Notes: generated from the letters alone by a model not told the origin. Positions 33,932 through 42,997 are shown, counted from the stretch's first letter. The stretch is DNA of 48,226 bases from JBOHRE01 sp050732635 (GCA_050732635.1 JBOHRE010000013.1:1-48226); one strand, 5' to 3'. Made by a program: numbers and translations.

Positions 33932-35434
33932 TCACGGACGGAGCTGCCGTCCAACCAGCGATTCCAGCGTGACCAGCGCCTCCTGGAAGCCGTAGACGGC
34001 ATCGAGGTGGGCCTGATTCGCGCGTGCCACCTCGGTCTCCGCCTGGCGCAGCTCGAGATACGGCGCGGCGCCCAACCGATACCGCTCCTGCGCGAGCCGG
34101 AACTGTGTCTCCGCAAGCTCCCGGTTGCGCGTCTCGATCCTGACTGCGCGGTAGCCGGACGAAAGCGCCTCGAGCGCTGCGGCCACTTCCGTGCGGATTC
34201 GCAACTCGGTGGCCCGGGACGCGAACGCCGCGTCCGCCGCGGTCGCCTGCGCCGCCTGCGTATCGCGCTCACGCGAGAACCCCTGGAAGATCGGCAGTGA
34301 CACCCGTAGCATCACTCGCAGCGGCTGGTCGGCGAACTCGAACGGGAAGACCTGGTTACGGGACAGGATCCTCTGTCGCTGTGCATCCGTGAGCAGGGGA
34401 TCCCCGCAGCTCTCCGGCCGGTCGGGCAGCGGTTCGCTCAGCCCCGCTGAGATCCGGTTCATCAGCTCGCAGCTCTCGAAGCGGCTCTGGGCGTTCGCCT
34501 GTGCCTGACTCAACAGCGCATCGGGGTCGCCCGACTCACGCGCGAACCCCGACCAGACCGCACTGAGACTGAGGTTCGGCAGGTACGACGCGCGCGCCGC
34601 GCGGGCCGACGCGCGCGCCGACGCTGCCGCCGCACGGCTGGACTCCAGTTCCGGGTTATTCTGCACCGCCAGGGCGACCAGCGCATCGCGCGTCCAGCTC
34701 GGCTCGAAGACGGGTAGCTGCGTGGTCAATCGCACGCTGTCCGGCAGCGTGCGCCCGACCTGCTCCTCGAGCCGTAACCGCTCCGTCTCGAGCCCCGCGT
34801 CGGCACGCAGCAGTGCGACTTCCGTGCGACCGCGCTCGACCGCCGCCTGCATCGAATCGATCGGGCTCGCGGCGCCGACCTCCACACGCGCCTGTGCCAG
34901 GCGGTAGTTCTCGTCCGCTCGCGCCAGGTCCTGCTCCGCCAGCTCGCGGCCTGCCTGCGCCCGCAGCGCCGCCAGGTACTGCCGGGTCACGTCACTGGCC
35001 AGCGTGAAACCGGCCGCATCGACGCGCGCGTCGACCGCCCGGCGGTTGGCGCGTTCCTGCCAGATCCGGAACAGTGTGCCGCCGTCGAACTGATAGCTGA
35101 GCGCCAGAGAGTAGTCCGAGAAGTAATACTCGGGCGTGCGACCGACGCCCACGTCCTCTGCGGTGAACGAGCCGAACACAGGAGTGCCGGAGGCCTGATA
35201 CAGAAGGCCCAAACTCGTCGATGCATTGGGCAGCAGTGAGCCGTATGCCGCTCGCAGCCGCCAGGCCGCTTGGCCCGGATCGTTCAACACCGCTTGGTAA
35301 CTCGGGTTGTGGCCGCCGGCCAACGCAATCGCCTCTTCCAACGTCAGGGACCTCTCCTGCGCCCGCGCGGCCGTCGGCCAGCCCGGCAGCAGCGCAGCCA
35401 CTCCACAGAGCGCCATGATCGTACTTCGTAGCAT
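33932..35434 (-). CDS. TolC-family outer-membrane efflux protein
   Basis: 500 residues from ATG 35434, which begins a good signal peptide (hydrophobic about 4-20, cleavage near ARAQE). The frame is open to 35515 but the extra residues are not signal-like. Two OEP repeats with long amphipathic, Gln/Ala/Glu-rich helices are visible, for instance near residues 155-215 and 395-495. It forms the trimeric outer-membrane duct of the efflux pump. First gene of the 16.6 kb minus-strand block. No Shine-Dalgarno precedes the ATG. Confidence 0.92.
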   Translation of the reverse strand: MLRSTIMALCGVAALLPGWPTAARAQERSLTLEEAIALAGGHNPSYQAVLNDPGQAAWRLRAAYGSLLPNASTSLGLLYQASGTPVFGSFTAEDVGVGRTPEYYFSDYSLALSYQFDGGTLFRIWQERANRRAVDARVDAAGFTLASDVTRQYLAALRAQAGRELAEQDLARADENYRLAQARVEVGAASPIDSMQAAVERGRTEVALLRADAGLETERLRLEEQVGRTLPDSVRLTTQLPVFEPSWTRDALVALAVQNNPELESSRAAAASARASARAARASYLPNLSLSAVWSGFARESGDPDALLSQAQANAQSRFESCELMNRISAGLSEPLPDRPESCGDPLLTDAQRQRILSRNQVFPFEFADQPLRVMLRVSLPIFQGFSRERDTQAAQATAADAAFASRATELRIRTEVAAALEALSSGYRAVRIETRNRELAETQFRLAQERYRLGAAPYLELRQAETEVARANQAHLDAVYGFQEALVTLESLVGRQLRP

Positions 35435-35676
35435 CGTCGAAAATCTGTAGTCAGCAGGTGAAAGTCGCGTCCCGTGATGAGCCCGAAAGGCTTTTTGGCC
35501 CCGGGCCGCCGACACGAGGCTCGGGTACGCTGTACAACGGAAGCCTCGTGCCGCGCCACAGGATTGTCATAAATGAATATTGGACAACGAGTTAGCAAGA
35601 TCCCAAGGACTCGGCTCGGGGCGGCTGGTGACCGCTGACGGGATCGACCGTCCCAGAAACGGACAGTGACCGGGAC
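35435..35676. promoter_or_regulatory. Upstream region of the efflux block
   Basis: 242 bases without a gene. The AT-rich stretch around 35568-35605 (minus strand CCAATATTCATTTATGACAA) is the most likely site of the promoter. A CGGCACG-AGGC-TTCC sequence at about 35541-35557 resembles a sigma-54 site at -24 but has CC rather than GC at -12. Assignment is tentative. Confidence 0.35.
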
Positions 35677-35976
35677 TCAGTCGGCGGGTGAGCTGGCGGC
35701 CGTGGTCAGACGGCTGCGCCGACTGTCCTTGCTCTCGACGAGGCGCTCGACGAACTGCATGCGGTCCTCCATGAGGTCGACTCTGGTGCTGATCTGCTCG
35801 AGCAGGTCTGCAATGCGGGCGAGGTGGACGTCATCGGCCGCGTTCGAGTGCGTTCGGCGGGGCTGCCGCTCGCTTGCCATGGATTCCAGCAGGCGGCCGA
35901 GCGGCCGGCTGATGGGACGGAGTATGGCGACGAGCGCGACGGACAGGAACAGCGTTATCGGGATCAGCTCGGGCAT
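35677..35976 (-). CDS. Small membrane protein of unknown function
   Basis: 99 residues from ATG 35976, which has GGAG seven bases upstream; an earlier start at 36003 is possible. One N-terminal membrane helix (about 3-20) is followed by a charged region and a helix with heptad pattern (about 55-85, LEQISTRVDLMEDRMQFVERL), likely a coiled coil. The architecture (single span plus cytoplasmic coiled coil) recalls small stress or scaffold proteins, but no family was recognised. It lies 74 bases after the last gene of the formate dehydrogenase operon and may be part of that transcript. Confidence 0.7.
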   Translation of the reverse strand: MPELIPITLFLSVALVAILRPISRPLGRLLESMASERQPRRTHSNAADDVHLARIADLLEQISTRVDLMEDRMQFVERLVESKDSRRSRLTTAASSPAD

Positions 35977-36050
35977 GTCGTGCTCCGTTACGGGTCCCGG
36001 CACGGGTGCGCCGGCTCCGCACGCCCTACGCGGCTGCGCGCGCAGCCGTT

Positions 36051-36320
36051 TCAGTCGTTGCCGGCGGGGGTGATGCGCCGGGCGACGGCGCCACGATCCG
36101 GGTGGCCGGTGAACCTCACCTGCACCGAGACTCCGTTCTGGCGCCAGCGATCGAGCTGTTCCGCGGACGCCACCCGCTTGCCGGTGATGAAGAGGTAGCC
36201 GCGGCCGGCGGCGTCGATGAGTCGGAAGCGGTCTTCCTGGACGATGGTGATCCGCCCGATGGCAACGCCGTCCACGAGCGTGTCCTCATGGGATCGGCCG
36301 CTCGACCTGCGGCCCATCAC
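36051..36320 (-). CDS. Small protein at the end of the formate dehydrogenase operon
   Basis: 89 residues starting at GTG 36320, directly followed by ATG 36317. The GTG overlaps the TGA of the NrfD-like gene (GTGA), the same coupling seen between the other genes of the operon. The sequence alternates hydrophobic and polar residues (GRITIVQEDRFRLIDAAGRG, then GVSVQVRFTG) as in a small beta-barrel. There is no cysteine. Function not recognised; an assembly or regulatory accessory to formate dehydrogenase is suggested by context only. Confidence 0.65.
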   Translation of the reverse strand: MMGRRSSGRSHEDTLVDGVAIGRITIVQEDRFRLIDAAGRGYLFITGKRVASAEQLDRWRQNGVSVQVRFTGHPDRGAVARRITPAGND

Positions 36321-37417
36321 TCTACGGCCCGACGGTGCCAGGGCGCGCGGACGCGGCTGCGGCCGCCGTTCTCCTGCCTGAGCGCCGGTTGGCCGGCTGC
36401 GGAGCGCAGTGGCTTGCCACTCGTGGCGCCCGCGGCGTACGCCCAGGTGTCGGCGGGCTCACGGGCCGAGCGATCGCCTTCATGCACGGTGAGAAAGCGG
36501 AGCGCCAGCGAGCCGGCGAGCGTCAGGCCTGCGGCGAGCGCGGTGGCGCGGGAGCGATCGGGGCACGACGTCGCCCCATCCTGCGCAGCGGCTCGACCCT
36601 GGTGCCGGCGGCGCGGCGAGCGCGACGCGCTGGCGGCGAGGGCGAGCGGAGCGACCATACCGCCGAGCAGCGTCGCCAGGCGCGCTACACGTAGCGTTGC
36701 GGGCGCTGCGGCCGCGGAAGGCAGACGGCCAGCACGGCGCTCGTCGGCCAGGTGCAGAGCGATCTCCGCGGTCAGCGCCAGGAGTTGCGCGCGCGCCAGC
36801 CGTTGGCGGGCGTGTGGTGCCGTGCCGCTGGCTTCCAGCACGGCACTCACCGCCGCGATGCCGCTCGACACGGCAGAGGCGGCGAAGAGCGCCGGAAGCG
36901 TGCGCGAGCGGACGGCCCAGCTCGGGTTCGATGTGGTCGCGAGCAGCGACCCGGTATAGCTGCTCACGAACAACGCCGCCGGTAGTCCGGCCAGGTGCAC
37001 GGCACGTGCGGTCGCTGCGCGACTTCGCGCCACGAGCGCAGCGCGCCGGCCGAATGCGCCGTCCTCGGCCAGCTGTATGAGCGTCGCCAGGCCTGCCGGC
37101 GCGCCGAACCCGGCCAGGGCCCACGAGCCCAGGCTCATGGGCGAACCCGGTCGCACGATCCGCAGCATGTTGAGGAAGCGCTCCGGGCGGCCGAGGTCGA
37201 GGATCAGCATGCCGGTCCCGAGGAGCAACGACCCCAGGCTGATGTAGCGCGCGCTGCGGATGACGTCGCGGTCGGCCCGGCCGACGCTCTCCAATGTGGC
37301 GACCAGCCAACTGCCGGCCGCGATGCCGCCAATCCAGAAGTAGGGTGGGATGTATTGCGCATCGAATGGCGCCCGCTTCACCGGTGGCACGCCGTCGTAG
37401 TCGCGGCGCTCCCTCAT
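36317..37417 (-). CDS. nrfD: NrfD-type membrane subunit of formate dehydrogenase
   Basis: 366 residues with about eight to nine membrane segments. Characteristic NrfD/PsrC sequence includes YIPPYFWIGGIAAGSW near the start and LILDLGRPERFLNMLRIV. No haem-ligand histidine pattern of the FdnI cytochrome b type is seen. The subunit would pass electrons from the Fe-S subunit to quinone. The C-terminal 90 residues are basic and less hydrophobic. ATG 37417 overlaps the TGA of the Fe-S gene (ATGA). Confidence 0.85.
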   Translation of the reverse strand: MRERRDYDGVPPVKRAPFDAQYIPPYFWIGGIAAGSWLVATLESVGRADRDVIRSARYISLGSLLLGTGMLILDLGRPERFLNMLRIVRPGSPMSLGSWALAGFGAPAGLATLIQLAEDGAFGRRAALVARSRAATARAVHLAGLPAALFVSSYTGSLLATTSNPSWAVRSRTLPALFAASAVSSGIAAVSAVLEASGTAPHARQRLARAQLLALTAEIALHLADERRAGRLPSAAAAPATLRVARLATLLGGMVAPLALAASASRSPRRRHQGRAAAQDGATSCPDRSRATALAAGLTLAGSLALRFLTVHEGDRSAREPADTWAYAAGATSGKPLRSAAGQPALRQENGGRSRVRAPWHRRAVE

Positions 37418-38436
37418 GCGTCGTCGCCCCCGAGCGCGAAGTACGTTGCCGCGGCCAGACCGGCCGCGCTCAGCAGCCCGCCGAGCAGGCTGCCGGCCGT
37501 TCGCTCGGAGGGACGGCGCGCTAACGGCGGCAGGTTGTACACCTCGGGCTCATCGATCAACAGGAAGAAGCAGTTCAGTCCACCCAGCGCGGACGTGTCG
37601 CAGGCGTCCTCGTGGATTCCGCCGCTGCCATACAGGTAGGCGGGCACACCGCGGGCTCGCAGCTCGGTCACACGCCGCGAGGCGCGCTCGAGCAGCTCGT
37701 CCACGGGCCCGAACTGGATCGAGTCGGTCGGGCACGACTTGGCGCACGCCGGCTCGAGCCCATCCTTCAGCCGGTCATAACAGAGCGTACATTTGTGCGC
37801 CTTCCCATCGCCCTGCTTGTCGACCTCGATGACGCCGAACGGACACGCGCTCTGGCAGTAGCCACAGCCATTGCAGACGTCCTGTTGGATGAACACCGAA
37901 TCGAACTCGGTACGAATCAGAGAGCCGGTCGGGCAGGCCTCCAGACACGGTGCGTGCACGCAGTGCTTGCACACATCGGACATGAGCAGCCAGCGCGCTG
38001 CCGGATCGGCCCACGCCTCGCCGGCCACCCAGTGTCCCCACGGCTGGACCGCGGCCGGCAGGTCCCGCTGCGTCTGGCCTTCGACCGGCGGCTCGCCTTC
38101 GACCGGCTGCCGCCGCTCTGCTACACGCAGCGCGGCGTCGCGGATGCGACGCTCCTGATCGGCGCTACCGAACCGATCGGCGTCGAACTGCTCGATGAAG
38201 CGCACGTGTCGCCATGTGGTGGCACTGAACTGACGCGTGTTGTCGTAGGACTGGCCCGTCGACTCCTGCGGCTCGGCGGGTAACTGGTTCCACTGTTTGC
38301 ACGCGACCTCGCACGCCTTGCAGCCGATGCACAGCGTGGTGTCGGTGAAGAAGCCGTAGCTGCGGCCCGGCTCGACGCGCACACCTGCCGTCTTCGCGGC
38401 CTCGCCCAGCGGACCGCCGCCCGTGTCGTGGCTCAT
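37414..38436 (-). CDS. fdnH: Formate dehydrogenase Fe-S (beta) subunit
   Basis: 340 residues with 16 cysteines in four ferredoxin-type clusters: CIGCKACEVAC at C36-C46, CKHCVHAPCLEAC, CNGCGYCQSAC, and CTLCYDRLKDGLEPACAKSC, enough for four [4Fe-4S] centres. A membrane-like helix ends the protein (about 315-336, LLGGLLSAAGLAAATYFAL), as in FdnH. An insert of about 70 residues between the first and second clusters (about 75-145) makes it longer than E. coli FdnH. ATG overlap with the catalytic-subunit TGA (ATGA). Confidence 0.93.
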   Translation of the reverse strand: MSHDTGGGPLGEAAKTAGVRVEPGRSYGFFTDTTLCIGCKACEVACKQWNQLPAEPQESTGQSYDNTRQFSATTWRHVRFIEQFDADRFGSADQERRIRDAALRVAERRQPVEGEPPVEGQTQRDLPAAVQPWGHWVAGEAWADPAARWLLMSDVCKHCVHAPCLEACPTGSLIRTEFDSVFIQQDVCNGCGYCQSACPFGVIEVDKQGDGKAHKCTLCYDRLKDGLEPACAKSCPTDSIQFGPVDELLERASRRVTELRARGVPAYLYGSGGIHEDACDTSALGGLNCFFLLIDEPEVYNLPPLARRPSERTAGSLLGGLLSAAGLAAATYFALGGDDA

Positions 38437-41400
38437 TGCCGGCGCCGTCCGGCACGGACGTCGCAGGTCAGGGCCTTGCCCTCGTGAATGCTGACGTTCG
38501 GTTCGGCCACGATCGAGACCAGATCGTTCGCCGCGGCGCCCGTCGCTATGCCGCCATAGCCGAAGTGCCAGGGGAAGCCGACCTGATGCACGGTCCGCCC
38601 GGCGACCCGCAGCGGTCGCATGCGGCGCGTGACCAGTGCCCGCGCCTCGGCCTCGCCCCGGGCGGTGCTCACGGTCAGCCAGCCGCCGTTGTGGATGCCT
38701 TTCTCGGCCGCCAGCTCCGGGCTGATCTCGACGAACGCGCCAGGCTGCAGCTCGGCGAGCCAGCTATTCCAGCGGGTCATCCCGCCAGCCGTGTGGTGCT
38801 CGGTCAGCCGGTACGTCGTCAGCACATGCGGGAATCGCGGATCGGCGATCGCGTGATACGGGTTCCCGGCCACGTCCCAGGACCGGGTCGCAGGATTGCG
38901 CTCCTGCTCGGGGTACAGCGCATTGGGCGACGGCGTCCCCCACGGCTCGTAGTGGGTGGGCAGCGGGCCGTCCTTCATGCCGGACGGAAAGAACAGCCAG
39001 GCTTTGCCGTACGCCTTCAACACGAACGGCGAATCACCGTTGATCGCGTCCATTCCCTCCGCGTCCGCGGCAGCGCGATAACTCGGCGGCCGGTCGGGCA
39101 CGAAGTCGGGCGTGTCAGCACCGACCCAGCGCTGCTGGGCGTCATCCCACCAAAGATAGCGCTTCCTCTCAGACCACGGGCGCCCGTTCGAGTCGGCGGC
39201 GCAGCGGTTGTACAGCAGCCTCACGTTGTTGGGCCAGGAGAAGCCCCAATCCGACGCGATGTAGCCATCGCCGCGGTCGCGCGAGGCGGCGCGGTTGCGC
39301 CCGTTGTGGACACCGATGTAGATCCAGCAGCCGCACGCCGTGGTGCCGTCATCACGCAGCTCGCGGTAGCCACGGAGCTGCCGGCGCGCGGCCCAGAGCG
39401 CTCGCGGGTCGGCGGCCACGCCGGGCAGCGTGTCGCTGGATCCGGCGCCGGAGCTCGCCTCCTCGTAGCCGTTGATCTCGCGCAGCACGTAGTCGATCTC
39501 CGGCTCGCCGTCGGCCCCGGCCTCCGGGTAGTCCCACCGCACGGCCAGCAGCGGCCGATCCTTCGGGGCCGACGAGCCTGCGTACGCACGTTTCAGGCGC
39601 AGCATCAGGTGGTGCATGAACCAGGCGTCCGAGCGCGCGTCCGCCGGCGGCTCGACAGCCTTGCGGTGATACTGGATCAGCCGCTGCGTGTTCGTGAAGC
39701 TGCCGTCCTTCTCCGGGACCGTCGCCGCCGGAAGCAGGAAGACTTCGGTGCCGATGTCTTCGGGCCGTACATCACCGCGCAGCACCTCCGGCGAGTCCGC
39801 CCAGAAGGTGGCGCTTTCGGTCGGAAAAATGTCGCGCACCACGAGCCACTTCAGCTTGCCGAGCGCCTCGCGTTGGAGTCCTGCGTTCTGGCCACCGACC
39901 GCGGGATTCTGGCCCATGAGGAACAACCCCTCGACGCCGCCCGCGCGCATGCGTATGAACATCGGCAGGTGCGAGTGGTTGCCCGTGATGCGCGGCAGCA
40001 GCGCGTAACCACGATCGGTTTCCGGCGTCGCTGCTGGACCGAACCACGCCTTCAGCAGCGAGATCATGAAGCGATCCGTGTGCGCCCACAACCCAGTCGA
40101 GGCCCGCTCGTTCGCTACGTACCGCTCGAGCGATCCATGCACTGGCAGGTTGGATGGCATGCGCAGGTAGCCGGGTAACAGGTCGTACAGGGTGGGGATG
40201 TCTGTCGAACCCTGAATCGTCGCGTGTCCGCGGAGTGCCTGAATCCCGCCGCCTGGCCGGCCGATGTTGCCCAGCAGCAGTTGCAGGATCGCCGCGGACG
40301 CGATCACCTGCGGTCCGGTCGTGTGCTGCGTCCAGCCAACGGCATAGGCGATCGCGCTGGTCCGCTCGCGACCGGAGTTCGCCAGCATCGTCTCGGCGAT
40401 GTCGACCACAGTCGCTGCCGCCACGCCCGTGATCTGCTCGACCATCTCCGGCGTGTAGCGCGCGAAATGCCGCTTCAGCACCTGCAGCACGCAGCGTGGG
40501 TGCTCGAGCGTCGTGTCCTGCGGCGGTCGGCCGAAGGTTCGACCGGAACGCGGCCCGAGCGCCTCCGTGGTCAACGCGTCCTCGCTCTCGCCCGACGCTT
40601 GCTCCTCCGGCATCGCCGTCGGCCGCCGCGCCTCGCCCTCGAACTGCCAGCTGTCGGAGTGGTACTGCTGCGCTTCCGGATCCCAGCCGGAAAAAAGTCC
40701 GCCGAGCTCATCGACGTCGCGAAACTCCTCACTGACGAGCGTGGCCGCATTCGTGTAATGCAGCACGTACTCGCGGAAGAACGGATCGGCCTGCCAGCGC
40801 TCGCTGTGCAGCACATGGCGGATCAGGCCGCCCAGGAATGCGATGTCGGTTCCCGCCCGGATCTGCGCGTACCGGCTCGCCGAGGCCGACGTACGCGTGA
40901 AGCGCGGGTCGACGTGGATGATGGTCGCGCCGCGCTCACGCGCGCGCATGACGAAGCGATAGCCGACCGGATGCGCCTCGGCGAAATTGGACCCCATGAT
41001 CAGAATGCAGTCCGCGTTGGCGAGGTCCATCTGGAAGGTGGTGGCGCCGCCGCGGCCCAATGGCGTCCCCAGACCGGGGACCGTGGCACTGTGTCATATG
41101 CGCGCTTGATTCTCGACGAAGACGATGCCGGTGGCCACGCAGAACTTCTTGATCAGGTAGTTCTCTTCGTTGTCGAGCGCCGCGCCGCCCAGGAAGCCGA
41201 TCGATTGCGTGTGGCGCACCGGCCGTCCGTCCTCATCGCGGTCCTGCCAAGTCCGCTCGCGCGTTTCCTGAAACCGCTGGGCGATCTGGTCCATCGCCCA
41301 GTCCAGCTCGACCTCATGCCACGTGGTCCCGTACGGCTCCCGATACAGCGCCTTCGTCACCCGTCGCGGGTTCACCGTGTACTGGAAGATCCCCGCCCCC

Positions 41401-41651
41401 TTCGGGCAGAGCGTGCCCTCATTGATCGGACTCTCGGGATCGCCCTCGATGTCGACGATCTGGCGATCCTTCACGTGGATCAGCGTCGCGCAGCCGACGG
41501 CGCAGTAGGGGCAGATACTCGGGACTGTGCGCACATCCGCCAGCCGCGAGCGCAGCTGCGCCGTGCGATCAGTGGTCGCCGCCTCGTTGACGGCCTCGCC
41601 CGCCAGCTGCCGCAGCGCGGGCCAACGTCGAATCGCATGGAAGAGGTTCAT
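38433..41651 (-). CDS. fdnG: Selenocysteine formate dehydrogenase, catalytic (alpha) subunit
   Basis: 1072 residues when the in-frame UGA at 41096-41094 is read as selenocysteine (residue 186). The context NQARI-Sec-H, followed by GLGTPLGRGGATTFQMDLANAD, matches the Sec-His active site of FdnG/FdoG. The N-terminal [4Fe-4S] site is C47-C50-C54-C82. Molybdopterin-binding sections follow (VDPRFTRTSA, YAVGWTQHTTG, GGVEGLFLMGQNPAVGGQNA) and the C-terminal MoCo domain ends near 1072. Formate is oxidised to CO2 at a Mo or W bis-PGD centre. No Tat twin-arginine signal with hydrophobic core is seen at the N-terminus. Simple ORF callers split it into 38433-41060 and 41094-41651. Confidence 0.95.
41061..41096 (-). 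promoter_or_regulatory. Bacterial SECIS element with UGA
   Basis: In the mRNA the UGA (41096-41094) is followed by a hairpin with a perfect six-base stem GUCCCC/GGGGAC (41081-41076 with 41070-41065) and apical loop GGUCU (41075-41071). There are 18 bases between UGA and loop. Loop sequence and spacing equal those of the E. coli fdhF SECIS, the SelB binding site. This directs selenocysteine insertion. Confidence 0.92.
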
Positions 41652-41706
41652 CTTTGGTAGACCTTCAGCTCCCGTCGCCGTCGACGTCCTAGTTTGGCGA
41701 AACGAA

Positions 41707-41744
41707 CGCGCGTCGCGAGCCGTTACGCAGGCTCACGACGCGCG
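41707..41744. terminator. Strong hairpin between bactofilin and formate dehydrogenase genes
   Basis: Nine-base plus five-base stem (41707-41715/41736-41744 and 41717-41721/41730-41734) interrupted by one C-A mismatch, loop of eight. It lies 59 bases after the bactofilin stop and 56 before the formate dehydrogenase start. No T-run follows on either side. Likely separates the two transcription units. Confidence 0.55.
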
Positions 41745-41802
41745 ATCGAACTGCTCGAGGTCGAGCGCGGCGCAACCGCGATCTGTCGCGTTGCGCACCG
41801 GG

Positions 41803-42555
41803 TCAGTCGCTTCGCACTGCGCTTTCCGCACCGGATCGCAGAAACTCGGTCCGGCTCGCATAGGTGCGCGGCCGTTCCCGGCCGACGCGGGCCCCGGCGA
41901 CATCCCGCGCGGCCGCCTGCCCCACAACCACCTCCTCATCCGGCTCCTCCGCCTCGCCACTGGACGCGCCAACGCTCGCCGGGGACGCGTCTTTTTTCTC
42001 AGCGAGGTCCGCTCGTGCCGAACGCTCCAGCTTGGCGACCGTGCCGTTGAAGAAGCCGCCCTTCTCAATGACCAGCGAGTCCGTCTCGACATTGCCGAGG
42101 ACGCGACCCGTGGCCGCGATCTCGACGTCACCGCTGGCGACCATGCTGCCCTCGTACGTACCCATGACCAGAGCGTCGACCGTGCGCACGTCTGCCCGCA
42201 CGACGCCGCGTTCACCGATCACGAGTCGTCCGCCGACCTCCAGCTCGCCGCCGATCTCGCACTCGACGTGCAGCGAGTGCGTGATCTCGAACTTGCCCTC
42301 GATCTTCGCGCGCTCGCCCATGACAGACAGCAGGGCGTTGCCGTCGGCGCCATCATCACCGCCGCGGCCGAAACCCGGACCGGGTTCCTGGAATGGACTA
42401 CGTGTCAGCATGGGGAGAGCCTCCATCGACGGGAAAGCGTCTGTGCGCGCGCCACTGGGCTCCGTCTCGTTGGCGGCTGCGGCAGGACCGGCTCCGGCGG
42501 CCTTCGATCGGCTGGCGATCCGGCGGCGAACGATGCGAGTGAGGTAGGCTTTCAC
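41803..42555 (-). CDS. Bactofilin
   Basis: 250 residues. The central region (about 75-180) is a right-handed beta-helix of the bactofilin family with short repeating units (IEGKFEITHSLHVECEIGG, GRLVIGERGVVRADV, GSMVASGDVEIAATGRVLGNV). It forms non-polar cytoskeletal filaments. The N-terminus has a basic stretch (KAYLTRIVRRRI) that may bind membrane, and a proline/glycine-rich linker. The C-terminal 65 residues are acidic then basic and probably disordered. GTG 42555 is preceded by GAGG. It lies downstream of tRNA-Val and may share readthrough from that operon. Confidence 0.9.
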   Translation of the reverse strand: MKAYLTRIVRRRIASRSKAAGAGPAAAANETEPSGARTDAFPSMEALPMLTRSPFQEPGPGFGRGGDDGADGNALLSVMGERAKIEGKFEITHSLHVECEIGGELEVGGRLVIGERGVVRADVRTVDALVMGTYEGSMVASGDVEIAATGRVLGNVETDSLVIEKGGFFNGTVAKLERSARADLAEKKDASPASVGASSGEAEEPDEEVVVGQAAARDVAGARVGRERPRTYASRTEFLRSGAESAVRSD

Positions 42556-42678
42556 GCCGCGCCTCTCAGCGTCAAGCTAACGGGGTTTGTTCGGCCTGCG
42601 CGGGGCACGCGGAATCAGGCCGCGCGCTCCCCCCGCATCGCGCGCGCGACGCGGCACTGGCTGAAGGGGAGAATCGCA

Positions 42679-42753
42679 TGGGCGCTGCTGGATTCGAACC
42701 AGCGACCTTCTGCTTGTAAGGCAGACGCTCTCGACCAGCTGAGCTAAGCGCCC
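42679..42753 (-). tRNA. tRNA-Val (anticodon UAC)
   Basis: A 75-base cloverleaf: acceptor GGGCGCT/AGCGCCC, D stem GCTC/GAGC, anticodon stem TCTGC/GCAGA with loop CTTACAA (anticodon TAC at 42718-42716), five-base variable loop and T arm GCTGG-TTCGAAT-CCAGC. Discriminator base A. CCA is not encoded. The 5' end lies four bases after the stop codon of the small membrane protein gene, so it is processed from an operon transcript or has an internal promoter in that gene. Confidence 0.98.
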
Positions 42754-42757
42754 CGCA

Positions 42758-42952
42758 CTAGCGGATGATGCCGAGCGGGATCAGGACGGCATATCCGAGA
42801 ACGAGCAAGAGCGGCGCAACCACGATCGAACCTCTCGCCAGAAGCAGGTACCCCGCCGCCATGCAGACGAGCCCGGCGGCGAGCAGGATCCAGTTGATGC
42901 GCGAGAAGCGCAGCGAGGGCGCGGTGGCGCGCCGGGTCGATCGGGTGGCCAT
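42758..42952 (-). CDS. Small two-helix membrane protein (DUF3098-like)
   Basis: 64 residues from ATG 42952 (the frame is open to 42988). Two membrane helices (about 20-38 and 43-62) follow a basic, Thr/Ser/Arg-rich N-terminus. Short two-helix proteins of this kind, next to cell-division or chemosensory loci in Gemmatimonadota and Bacteroidota, are annotated as DUF3098. Family assignment is tentative. The gene follows the metalloprotease gene after 78 bases, which contain a hexanucleotide repeat, and is followed directly by tRNA-Val. Confidence 0.7.
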   Translation of the reverse strand: MATRSTRRATAPSLRFSRINWILLAAGLVCMAAGYLLLARGSIVVAPLLLVLGYAVLIPLGIIR

Positions 42953-42997
42953 GGCGGCAAAGCTCGGCCCTGACCGCGACCCGGTCAACCCTCGATG

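Noticed and set aside
35541..35557. Sigma-54 promoter upstream of the TolC-like gene
   Set aside because: The -24 half (GGCACG) fits, but the -12 half has CC in place of GC; similar near-matches are expected by chance in GC-rich DNA.
41094..41096. Nonsense mutation or pseudogene in formate dehydrogenase
   Set aside because: The UGA sits at the conserved Sec codon with a proper SECIS; both halves keep intact family sequence.
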